Shown here: one piece after another, positions 17,917 through 27,705 of the stretch
Position numbering within the stretch: position 1 is the first letter of the stretch
Layout of the letters: each line of letters starts with the position of its first letter
From: Isochrysis galbana
Lineage: Eukaryota > Haptophyta > Isochrysidales > Isochrysidaceae
DNA length: 64,000 nucleotides
Assembly: GCA_018136815.1 (NCBI GenBank)
Contig: CM030931.1
Span: 10,365,072-10,429,071 of the forward strand
Reading direction: 5' to 3'
Notes under the pieces: generated by a model
Seen by the model: the letters and a program-made list of their open reading frames with translations, nothing else
Databases searched by the model: none
What the model was told of the DNA's origin: nothing
Program-made: the position numbers and the translations under genes

Positions 17917-20900
17917 CTATTTGCGGTATTCCATGTGTAGAAGGTAGAGGAGAAAGCTAAGTTTGGTCTGACGCGTAAGAACGGGTGGTTGGGCTTCACA
18001 AGGTGGTGAGGGATCCTCTTCTTCAACCGCCTCATTCTCCTCCGCCTCCACGTCGCTCCCCATCCCTCCCGTGCCACTGGCCGCCTGGGCAGCGGCTTCC
18101 GCAGCGGCCTTCGCTCGCGAGAGGAAGGAAGAGGCAGTAGAGCTGAGGAGGTCTTGATTCTCTGGCGCTATGGGTAGTTTCTTTTCGAGGTAAGCAGCGG
18201 CATGCTGAGCAACTGTCATATGCACAGATATCTAAGGCCAAAAGAGAGCTTGGAGTGAATGAAGCAATGCCCGTGAGCACGAGGATCCACGCGCTGGGCC
18301 ACTTCAGGGAGGGCAGCACCCGATGGCAACGCACGCGTCACACCTGTCCAGCGACGAAGAGTTGCTCATGTTGTAACTTGGTGAGCCCAAAATCGAAGGG
18401 CGAAAAAGAACCGCCACACAGCGTGATGATCTGTGGCGCTAGACTGAAGAAAGAGGGCGGCGGCGAGCCAAAGTTCTCGGGCAAGCGTGTGAGAGGTGAA
18501 GAGTGGCCGCTGGGAGATTGCCCCCCATCTTCCGCGGAGACGCGCGATTGAGTCGATGGCTCGATCAAATCGGAAACTGCATGTGGAGCCGATTGAAGTA
18601 GAAATCTCTATAGCGTTGCAAGGAGCGAGGCGAGGTAGGTCAACAGTGGGCATGTGTCTGGTGAATGCGGACATCGGTGTTGGGATGGCACCAGCTGATG
18701 TTTACGCTGAGCGAAGTTGCTACAACGGACCTTGAGCGAGGACCATGAAGTGGGCCATGATGCTCCCTTTGCCCACGCATTGTGAGGGGCGGTATTATCC
18801 CCCCCCGAGGCCATCCGAATTTGCAGTGCGAGGTTGGCATCCATCATCGTTTGCATGCAGGTCGTCGCCAAGTCGACTCCATCACGAACCGGGTAGATGC
18901 CTCGCTCTTTCATGCGCTGTTCCATCCGAGTCAGCTCAGCGATAACCTGAGATGGCGTGAGGAAGATGTATGCGTGCTTGTTTGTTGTGTTGGACATTGG
19001 TCGCACGGTGTGCGAGTAGGTGGCAGGCTGGTGAGGCTCACCTCAGCTTCTGCGACATGTGTGTTCGCCCCTCTCTTCAGGGTGTGAAGAGACCCAAAGT
19101 TGTACATGTACCAGTCCTTTGGCCTCACCATCAGTCCAAGGCGGTGGCCATCATCGGGCAATGCGTTCATGGGGAAATCATTGCACATTCCACCATCACA
19201 ATAGACGTGGCGGCCATAACTACACATGGGAGAGAAGTGTGAGGGAGTTTGAGTCGTCCCAGTTCGGTGGCGTGGGGAGAGAATTCAGGACCAGGGACTC
19301 ATGTGGGTGAGTATTGAGTTGAGGCAAGATGCGATGACCGCAGCTCGGCTTTTCCTTATGAAGTCGCCCTAGAGGACCTGCTTCCCATCCGTCGTGCTCA
19401 CCGGAATGGCTCGATCAGCCCCGGGACTCCCATGGACATGCGGACAGCTACTCGAACTGGTAAATCGGGATCGGTCTCAGGAGTCAGCTGACGCTCTCGC
19501 CCAGTATCAAGCTCGGTCACCAGAATTACCAAGCGTTTGCCAAACTCGGCCTTCACCTAGGATGCAGAATCAATGGCGGGATGTGAGCCCATTGGTGGAT
19601 GAGATTCTTGTTCGGACCAATGGTCCTCGTGATGGTGTGGCGATTCCAAAGTGCGGGCGAACAGGACAACTGGGCGTCAGAAGCGGCTTGCCTGTCCAAG
19701 GGTGATGTTAGGAGCGCAGCACTCGCGGTGCTTCTTCCCGGAACCACATATGCACGTCTTGGTCTTTGAGATGCTTGGCCGTTGAGCCAAGGCATCACCG
19801 ATCAAACTGCAGACGGAAGGGGTAGGAAAGATCGGTCGGTGAGCATTAATTTTTTCCAGTCCTAGGTGAGTGTCGAGCTCTGGATCCGGATCGTCTGCCG
19901 CACCGGTCGAGTTCAGCGCCCGAATTGATCCCGGGCCCATTGCCCTGAGAGATTTCGCGTAGTGCCCAAGGAACAGCACCCTGCCGATGAATGACCTAAT
20001 GAGCATGCACACGAGCAAGGCGCAAAGCTCGGATGGTTGGATTGTGGTTGTGGAGTCGCGGGCTGAGCGTAGCAGGGAACCGCGGAAGGGCGAGTCCTCT
20101 GATAGTTTTGGTGTCTAGCAGCTTACCTGTAAAAGAGTCAGCAGGGTGTTTCCCAAGGCCCGAAATAGGGCACCAAGCTCCGGATAGGCAAGCCGATGAA
20201 ATGGCATCGTCGTGACAAGTCGGTATACGGCCTCTGCCTCATATCCGACCTACGGGGAAGAGGGCCACTGTTGAGCGTGAAAGCATGGTGATTTGTTTTT
20301 CACAGCGATCCCATTCACCGAGTGCATCAAGTCTGGATGCAATTGACCCATGGCCAGCACACACCGCGAGGCAAGCCACGATGACAGCCCCTGCACTGAC
20401 TCCCGCGAGCGTGGTCAGCTTCTCGTACTTGAGCCCATACCGCTCCAGCGCGAAGAGGCCTCCGACGTGAGCTGCTGCTAAGATGCCTGCATGTGCGGAA
20501 TCGATGGTGTGGCGTGATTCTCAACTAGCACAACCGAGCAGAGTCAATATGAGCGAGCTTGGTTCTTTGTTTGACCTTTTACAAGAGGCTCGGAACGCGA
20601 ACGCGTTTCCGCGCACACCATCACCGGAGCCCCTGGGCATGGAGCAACTCTCACCACATCCGTAGATGGCTAGGGATGTTGCATTGGCCACGTGCTCAGT
20701 GAACTCGGGCAGAGCCTCGTCACACTGCGTCTCCTTCAGCAACTCTTCCATCTTCTCCATCTCCTTGCGGCACCGCCTCTCCTCAGCACGCGCCGCATCG
20801 GCATTAGTTTTGCGTATCTCGCTCATGATGGGTCGCGCGTACAGATGGGGAGGTTTGCGGCAGTAGGCCCACGCAGCGAGATACCCAGCGAGTGCCAGCG

Positions 20901-21240
20901 GCGCAAGGATGCATGCTGTGGGCAGAGCGACCGCCACTATCCACACACAGAGCAGCCCGACGGCGGCGAGTCCGCCAGCAAGCATGGCGAGAAGGACTGC
21001 CGAGGCGAAGACGGTGGCGGCGAGCCGCGGCGCCTTGACGGTGAGGGGTTCAGGAGGCCAAGAGGGCGGCGGCACGAAGAGGCCAAGCAGCCAGGGCGCC
21101 TTGACGAGGAAATTGAGCTCAGTGTTCTGCAGCGCGACGAGCGTTTGCGACTTTGAGGCGGGCATTGAGGCGATGGGCGTCGCGGCTCCCTGCAGCTCGT
21201 GCGTGGGATGCGGCTCCGTCAGCGCGGCAGCGGACTCCAT
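17917..21240 (-). CDS. Membrane-anchored patatin-like phospholipase with a SEC-C zinc motif
   Basis: Predicted lipid acyl hydrolase (Ser-Asp dyad). Exons seen: 21240-20655; 20486 to about 20300; about 20249-20127; one ending 19692; 19556-19402; 19219-19042; from 18946; one ending 18344; 18231-17917. Exon 1 encodes two or three hydrophobic helices (about residues 70-130), then helix-rich sequence ending LAIYGC. Splicing to exon 2 gives LAIYGCGILAAAHVGGLFAL, the patatin glycine loop but with GCG and no Arg. GVSAGAV is the GxSxG nucleophile elbow. ILVTELDTGRE, MGVPGLIEPF and YCDGGMCNDFP supply the core strand and the catalytic Asp. Late exons give FSPFDFGLT and a C-terminal helix. Before the ITLGQVKAEFGKRL strand there is CICGSGKKHRECC, a textbook SEC-C zinc motif, next to a GC-AG intron (donor AG-GCAAGC). 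Junctions of exons 2-4 and 7-8 are unresolved. Confidence 0.8.
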
Positions 21241-21394
21241 CGTGAGCGTGGGGTCCGAGGGGGTGAGGAGAAAGAGAGCGCCGGGAGGTGGGATGGAGGG
21301 GGGAGACGGCCGGGTCCAGCTCTCCTCGCTCGCTCGCCGCGATCGCTCTCTCTACTAGTCGTATCCTCCTCCCTTCCCTCTCGTCGTTTTGTGG

Positions 21395-21403
21395 AGGGAA
21401 GGG

Positions 21404-21436
<33 letters not shown>

Positions 21437-21463
21437 AGAGAGAGAGAGAGAGAGGGAGGGAGG

Positions 21464-21541
<78 letters not shown>

Positions 21542-21560
21542 GAGAGAGAGGGAGGGAGGG

Positions 21561-21591
<31 letters not shown>

Positions 21592-21690
21592 GAGAGAGAG
21601 GGAGAGGGAGAGAGAGAGAGAGAGAGGGAGAGGGAGAGAGAGGGAGAGAGAGAGAGAGGGAGAGAGAGAGAGAGAGAGGGAGGAGATGCT
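21395..21690. repeat. GA microsatellite upstream of the patatin gene
   Basis: Almost pure (GA)n with GGAGG interruptions on the + strand, i.e. CT on the coding strand of the patatin gene that starts at 21240. Frames through it encode only Arg/Glu/Gly or Ser/Leu/Pro. It probably overlaps the promoter or 5' leader. Confidence 0.85.
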
Positions 21691-21714
21691 GATGATGCTT
21701 TCTTCTTCTCATAG

Positions 21715-22072
21715 AGCTCTATTCTCTCATTTTCTCTTCCAGTAGTAGTACTATAAAAAATAGACTGCGAGGCAATTGAGAGTACTTAGTACTTATACTT
21801 GAGAGACAGAGTTGACTCTACTATTCACTGTGAAAAAAAAATTGAGGATTGCCTGTGCTCATGGTGGGCCTGGCCGAGTGTGGCGGGAAGGAGGAGGCGC
21901 GGGCCGCGGCTCTCGGGAACTTGGGTCGTCGCTGTGCTGTGGATGTGCTGGCTCATCGGCGGGTCGGTCGGCGTGGCAGGATGGGTGTACGTGGCGGGTG
22001 TGGCGATAGTGGATAGTGGATAGTGGAGAGAAGCGGGAGCGGCGCGCGCTCCATGATCCATCATGATCATGC
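21715..22072. other. Intergenic, no gene seen
   Basis: AT-richer at the left, GC-richer at the right, with TGGATAGTGGATAGTGG near 22010-22025. Ends at the left target-site duplication of the LINE insertion. Confidence 0.4.
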
Positions 22073-23974
22073 TCCTATCTTTTTGAAGCCCGCTAGGTGC
22101 CCCGGAGGCCCTTAAACCATTTTGGAGGAAACTCGCAGACAAAGTAGACGCCAAGGCAGCGCGGTTGGCACCGATAGCGCGCCACATGACCATATTTGGT
22201 ATAGGACGAACATAGCGAACTTCATAATATATGGCACCCCACGATACTGGGTACAAACCTTGGCAGCCCCCAAATGGTTTCACGGAAGAATCCAGAGGGC
22301 AGCGGACAAAATCCTATGGGAAAGCCCTTACACCGGTAGAACCACAAGATGAAGCCGCGTTCCGTCAAAAGAGGGCCAGCACTTGCCAAGTGGCACGTCT
22401 TGGTCTTGTACGCTTTAACTGGGTCGAAATGCGGAATACGATGTAAGTGGCGATCTCCTTGAGTGAGGACCGGATTGCGCTAGATTTGCGCGGGGCTTGG
22501 TCGGCTAGCGTGCCATAGGTGACCGCCCGAATTCGTGCGGGATTCCTGATAGAACAGTTTGGAGTTTGTCGCCATAGGCGGCCTTGAATTGTTCGTGCGC
22601 ATCATCATCTACGTAGAATATCCAAGGGCCTTTACGGCCCTTGTCCATCCCGTCTGGTGTAGCGTCAAGGCCTTCCAGCCTGGAGAGAAGGAATTTCATG
22701 AAGGTGGCAACATCTTCGCTCTTAATGTCCTTTTTGTCTTCAGCTAGCTGAGCTAGCTGAATGAAAAAAGGTGTGTCTTCAGGTTCTTCCTCATCATCCA
22801 GAGGGGGGGGTGCGAGTTGGTTGGTGCTGTTGGCAATCGGTTTTGGCTCCGACTGCGGGTCCGCTCGCTTACGCGAGGGCGGCGGGGGTTGTTGAGTGGG
22901 TTGAGAAGGGGCCAACTGTGCTCCTGTTGGTTGCTTTCCCTTGGGGCCAGCCGCCTCGGCGTACGATTTCTGGGAGCTGTTCTTTGAAGGGTTGGAGGCC
23001 GTAAAGGCTCCCAGGATGGATTGTTGTGTGTAGTGCCCGCCCACGAGGGGTGCACAGTTGGTAGGAGTTGCCTCCATGGGGGTGGCAGCAGAGCTGCCAC
23101 ACCCCATCGGGAGTCCTTGAATGGGTGGCGTGGCGGCAGGTGGTGGCGGCTGAGCCTGTGTCTGGCTCTGTTGGTCTGGGGGGAACAGGGCTCTGCCTGT
23201 TCCCACCCTCTGTGAGGTCTGGCCGGCGGGAGAAGGTGGAAGCATGTCGACGTCTTCGTCGGCTGGGGCGGCGGCCTGCGCGCGCTTGGGCTCCGGTGGC
23301 TTCGGGCGGCCCCGTTGGGGCGTCGTGACTGCGGTGGGCTGGGAGGTGGGAGGCGGCGCGGCGCGCTCCATCGCTAAAACTATAACGATAGTTTTTCTCG
23401 AAAAGACTCTGAAGAGGTTCACGGTCCTCGTGAGGGGCTTTGAACCTCCGGACGGAATCTCGACCGCACGGACGAACAAGGCTTCCCAAGGCAGGAAACC
23501 GAAGATCAAGTCGCCACGTGAACTCAGCACCCCCATCTTTACGAATAACGACAAAGGAGCCCTAGTCATGAATACGAACCTATCCCTAATAGCTAATAGC
23601 TCAAGCGCTCAACATGGCGGAACGGCTAGCCTAAATTGTAAGAGGCTCGCCGCGACCCACCACGCCCTACCGGGCAGATGCCCATAGCCACGCTGAACTG
23701 CAAGCACCCGACACTCAATACCAAGAGAAAACATGCTACAACCGGTAGCCCGATGGCGCAAGAAGAAGTAGTGAGGAAAGCCATTAGGAATCGGTACACA
23801 CCGCCTGCCACCGGAAACCTACTGTACCCAGCCCCTAGGTAGAGCACGAGGGGACGAGCCGCAAGGCAGGTGGAAGGGGGGACAAGGGAAGCGGGCGTGG
23901 CTGCATAGATGCTGTGCAGGGTCGCGCGCGCGGCGGGAATATTAAGAAGTTTTTTTCTTCCTATCTTTTTGAAG
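22073..23974 (+). mobile_element. Rearranged LINE insertion bounded by a 16 bp target-site duplication
   Basis: TCCTATCTTTTTGAAG occurs at 22073-22088 and again at 23959-23974. Between them are three LINE pieces. 22092-22355 (+) encodes part of the reverse-transcriptase ORF (PEALKPFW..., FIIYGTPRYWVQTLAAPKWF), now with frameshifts. About 22500-23394 is the 5' end with ORF1 in inverted orientation. About 23395-23957 (+) is the 3' end, finishing GAATATTAAGAAGTTTTTTT. An inverted 5' piece abutting a sense 3' piece is the expected product of twin priming during target-primed reverse transcription. The extra sense RT piece on the left makes this case more complex. The 5' end carries the AACTATCGTT...GATAG hairpin common to the family. 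Confidence 0.8.
22505..23371 (-). CDS. LINE ORF1 protein (subfamily B)
   Basis: About 288 aa from the ATG at 23371 (MERAAPPPTSQP). The first ~180 residues are Pro/Ala/Gln-rich and disordered. The C-terminal ~100 (PFFIQLAQLAEDKKDIKS, FMKFLLSRLEGLD, KGPWIFYVDDDAHEQF) look folded and resemble the ORF1-like protein at 35.9-36.4 kb, so probably a nucleic-acid chaperone or RNA-binding function, by analogy with other LINEs. The same start context (GCGATGGAGCGCGC) recurs at 45410. The frame closes within the inverted segment, so its natural C-terminus is uncertain. Confidence 0.65.
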   Translation of the reverse strand: MERAAPPPTSQPTAVTTPQRGRPKPPEPKRAQAAAPADEDVDMLPPSPAGQTSQRVGTGRALFPPDQQSQTQAQPPPPAATPPIQGLPMGCGSSAATPMEATPTNCAPLVGGHYTQQSILGAFTASNPSKNSSQKSYAEAAGPKGKQPTGAQLAPSQPTQQPPPPSRKRADPQSEPKPIANSTNQLAPPPLDDEEEPEDTPFFIQLAQLAEDKKDIKSEDVATFMKFLLSRLEGLDATPDGMDKGRKGPWIFYVDDDAHEQFKAAYGDKLQTVLSGIPHEFGRSPMAR

Positions 23975-24709
23975 GTAGTGACAAGAAAAAGAAATTCAAC
24001 CATTTGCGCCCGCACGCTTTTGGGGGGGAGAACCATGAGTGCCTTGGAGTGCCAGGACCCATGCCCCATGTGCATGTCCAACCAAAAGTGCCCGGGCTCA
24101 TGCTCATGCCAAAACCTAGTACCACCCCTTGGCCCATGCTCATGTTCATGCCAAACCCCAGACCTCCACCTCTTTTTTGCGACGGATGGCTAGGCGCCTC
24201 ATCGGGCAATTGCGGTAGATGGATGTGGGGCGAGTTCGACTTGGCCCGGCCCAGGGGTTGCCGCGGCGTGCCGCGGCCACTCCGTTAAAGCGGGACCGGC
24301 ATGCTGTCCCATCAATTTGGTGCAGCATGTTGATGCTGCAGCATGCGGAAGCTCGGCTCGGCTCTGTACATGAGCACAGAGAGCGGCTGCTCGCTTGCCG
24401 AACGTGCACACATCCGCTGCCACCTACCCGCCCCCCCGCGGATTGCGTCTGGCCACCTAAATAGAATGGCTTGAATTGCGGCAGATAATGATGCACATAC
24501 GACACTCGACTTGATGTCGCTCACGTAGTTACATGGCTGACGGCAAGCCAGCGCTTATGCTCGGTCCGCTTTGCCCGAATTACGTTGATGGCAGCATAGG
24601 GTCCCTCACGCCCAGCTCCCCGAGGTCCTTCACATTCCTTCTTCCTCGGTCATCCTCCCGTTTCATCAGTCTTATCTCCTGAATGAAGGAACATCACATG
24701 GACGGGCCA
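23975..24709. other. Intergenic, no supported gene
   Basis: 24040-24170 repeats the words CCATGCTCATG and CCCATG(T)GCATG with Cys/Pro-rich frames. This looks like local duplication, not a gene. Nothing else recognised. Confidence 0.4.
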
Positions 24710-25291
24710 CTACGGCCGGTAGATCATGTTGGAGGTGAATCGTGTAGGGTCTGAGCCACACTTGTACACCTTCTTGTTGGCAAGTTTCTCTCGAGCAGCT
24801 TCCGCTGCTTTAACGGGATCGGTGCTCGCTGCAAGTGCTGCATAGTTTTTGTGAGTCTCCTCCAGTTTTCTCCGCGCAGCAGCTTCCTCCGCCTGCGCAA
24901 TCGAAACGCGCTCAGGATACATGATCCTCTGCCGGGCCATCTCTCGGAGGAAGAGTTGTGGCTCCGTCTTCTGCTGAATCCCAAACCGCCCCTTGGTCGC
25001 CGTCCTCTCACTGCGCGCAGCCTCATCATCGAAGACCGGCGGTCGGGGGGGTGGCGCCCGTGTGAACTGGTCTATGAACGAGTTCCATGACGCGTCCTTT
25101 GCCACCAGCCTCGCCCTCTCCTTGGCGGTCACCGCCCCTGAGATACCCGGAATGAATTTGCGCAGTGGCTCTCCGTCTGCAGTGCACTGGACCTTCTCGC
25201 CCGTCACGTTGTTTATCATGTGCGACTTTCCCGTGTTGAAGTCGGTCCACACATATGGCTTGTATTCCGTGGGAGCTCCTCTGGCCGGCAT
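24710..25291 (-). CDS. Small conserved-looking protein with a WW-like N-terminus
   Basis: 193 aa from the ATG at 25291. Residues 10-35 (YVWTDFNTGKSHMINNVTGE) have the Trp, aromatic and Asn/Gly pattern of a WW or WW-like strand set, but lack a clear second Trp. The rest is Arg/Lys/Ala-rich with predicted helices (RMYPERVSIAQAEEAAARRK) and ends Met-Ile-Tyr-Arg-Pro. No signal peptide or membrane helix. The composition would suit a protein of a ribonucleoprotein or axonemal complex, which is speculation. The frame is uninterrupted and the start well placed, so I consider it a real gene of unknown function. Confidence 0.7.
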   Translation of the reverse strand: MPARGAPTEYKPYVWTDFNTGKSHMINNVTGEKVQCTADGEPLRKFIPGISGAVTAKERARLVAKDASWNSFIDQFTRAPPPRPPVFDDEAARSERTATKGRFGIQQKTEPQLFLREMARQRIMYPERVSIAQAEEAAARRKLEETHKNYAALAASTDPVKAAEAAREKLANKKVYKCGSDPTRFTSNMIYRP

Positions 25292-26999
25292 GCCTGGGCA
25301 GGCGCGAGGGCTGCTGCTGCTGCTGCGGCGGCACGTCCGCGGCGAGCTGGAGATGAAACGTTCGTCGCTTTCGCGCCGGCAGTCGGTGTGAAGGAAGACG
25401 CGACGACGCGACGACGCGACGACGCGCCTCTAATTTACTACTTTAATGTTATGGTATTTATTCGAAATTTTGCCGGAGGACCCCTGGTTTTGTATGCTGA
25501 TTTTACATACCAGAACCCATACGGAGCTTTTTTAGGCCGCCATTCACCAGCTGCAGCCGATGCCTTTCGAAACCCCATAGTGATAGTGAGTGACCGGGCT
25601 CTAACACCTAACAGTTATACAGTTATGGTTATCTAAAATAAAAATAAAAAATATTATGTATGGTTTATGGTTTATGGTTATGGATAATTTAAATATATGG
25701 TTTATGGTTATGGTTATGGTGCGAAGGTCGCATTGTCGCATTCCGTCGAATATGGAATATGGGGCGGACTCAATGACTCGATATGAGCTCCAGAGAGCAT
25801 GAGAGCATACTCTCTGCGTGTCTGCGTGTGCGTGTGCGTGTGAGCGCCCTATGTCTTTGTCTTTGTCCTTGTCGCCTTGCGTGGCCACGACGAACATAGA
25901 AGACGGTATATATCGAAGAAGGCTCGTGCTCATGGCGAAATATTCGTGCCAAAAGCAAAAGGTCTGAATACGAATACAACACTTTTGTCTTTTGTCTTCT
26001 GATCAAAGTCAAAGAGCAAAGAGCATGGAAGTGGTAATGGAAATGCCCCTATCAGATATCAGATGGAGATGGACCGAGAAACATGCAAGCCAGCAGAGAT
26101 ATCACCCGCTCGCACGAGGCTGCTGATGGCTGAATTGGAATCGGAATCGGGCGAAATGAAAGAGATATGGCATGGCGCCGATATGGCAATCCCTAGCCAT
26201 CCTTGCGACAAACCCCTAGCCCTAGGTGGCAGGTGCAGGTGGCAAGTGGGGGGGACTTTGAACTTTGTGTGATTTGATGCCCACCACATGAGAACGCTAG
26301 ACGCTAGACGTGAACTCCTTGTGCTCTTTGTCATCAACATGGTTCATGCTACATGCTACAACCGGTGCATGCTACAATAATATAGTCCGTAGTCCGGCAA
26401 CTCCCGTTTGAGTAGGCTACTGCTACTGCCCCCCCCCCCCCCCTTACTCCTCCCTCCCTCCTAGGCCGCCATGCTCGGCTTCGACGCGCGCGGGGGCGAC
26501 GACGGCTGCCCAAACTCCTCGCGCGCGCGTTGCGTCGTTGCGTCGCCGCGGAGGGCCCATGCAAGGACGGCGAGACGGCGGGCGCGGAGCCATGGCACGT
26601 ACATGGCACTGCTATGCCCTATGGAGGGGACAGGGGGCCCGAAGATCCCCCCCCCCCCCGCTGCGAGGCGTCAACGCTCGCCGTTGGGACTTGGGACGGG
26701 ATGCACACGAGATGCCCCCTCCCGATCTTCCCCTAGTTTTACTCAGTATCTTTCTATCTTTGCATCCCCCCCCCCCCCCCCGCCTTTCTGTCCGCCTCTC
26801 TCTCCCCCTCTCCGACTCTCTCGTCGCCCGTATTCTACTACTCAGCGGAGCACGCCGGAGAAGGAGAGAACAACAGAAAGATGATTAAAAAAGCATCGGC
26901 CGCGTCTTCTTGATCTGTGCGGAACTAGTTCTACTTAGATTAGAGTTGTTGTTGCCCCTCTCTCGTCGGTCGGGTCGCGAGAGCTTGGCGCACCCCACA
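25292..26999. other. Gene-poor region with simple repeats
   Basis: Contains a GCTGCTGCTGCTGC run (25311-25325), tandem GACGACGC units (25398-25426), AT-rich GGTTTATGGTTATGG repeats (25655-25720), and C runs at 26430-26442, 26650-26660 and 26766-26780. The frames at 26.45-26.9 kb are GC-rich and have no recognisable domain. I see no supported gene in about 1.7 kb. Confidence 0.5.
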
Positions 27000-27705
27000 C
27001 GCGGAGAGAGACGAGAGAAGACGTCTCTCTCTTCCCCCTCTCGCCCTCTCCTTCCCCCTCTCGCCCTCTCTCTCTCTCTCTCTCTCTCTCCCTCTGTCTC
27101 TTCTCTCCCTCTCCCCGCCCCTCTCTCCCTCTCTCTCCCTCTCTCTCTCTCCCCTCCCCCCCCCCCTTCTCTCTCTCTCCCCCCCCTCTCTCTCACTCGA
27201 TCGCTCTCTCGCTCTCTTCCCTCCAGATCTCTTCCCCTAGGTCTCTTTTCCCTCTCTCCCTCTTCTATCTATTTCTCACTCTCTCTCTTCCCTCTCTTTT
27301 CTCTCTTCTCCTCCCCTCCCCCTCCCCTCCCCACACCCTGGCGCCGCGCCTCCCGCGCGCCGCTCCCCTCTCCGCCCGCACACCGCCCAGTCCGGCCCGC
27401 AGCGGTCGCCGCTCACTGCCACTACTCGATTCGTCTCCCTGGGCCAGATCGCCCTCCCTTCCCTCCCCGCCTCCCTCAGCCCCCACCCCCCTCTCCTTCT
27501 CTCTCTCCCTCTCTCTCCCTCTCCTCCCATCTCTCTCTCTCTCTCCCTCTCTCCCTCCCTCCCCCCCCCTCTCTACACAGCGCTGTGAGTGCCAGCCGTT
27601 ACAATACGGGGTAGGGGAGGGCCAGCGCACACGATCCGGGGGTGGGTGGGGGAAGGGGAGTGAGAGAGAGAGAGAGGTAGCTCGCTGCGCCACCCTCTGA
27701 TTGCG
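27000..27705 (+). promoter_or_regulatory. CT-rich upstream region of the NEK kinase gene
   Basis: Long pyrimidine tracts (27020-27345 and 27490-27575), with pyrimidines on the coding strand, as upstream of the patatin gene. A short AG run (27660-27677) precedes the start codon. Open frames here are low-complexity and rejected as genes. Confidence 0.5.

Noticed and set aside
21395..21690. Regular repeats as a possible CRISPR array
   Set aside because: Pure dinucleotide repeats with no spacer structure, in a eukaryotic context.
21119..21745. Long frames of Arg/Glu/Gly or Ser/Leu/Pro
   Set aside because: They arise from the GA microsatellite; no real protein signal.
26471..26888. Frames of 116-137 codons on the + strand
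   Set aside because: GC-rich low-complexity sequence with C runs; no start context, no domain and several equally long frames.
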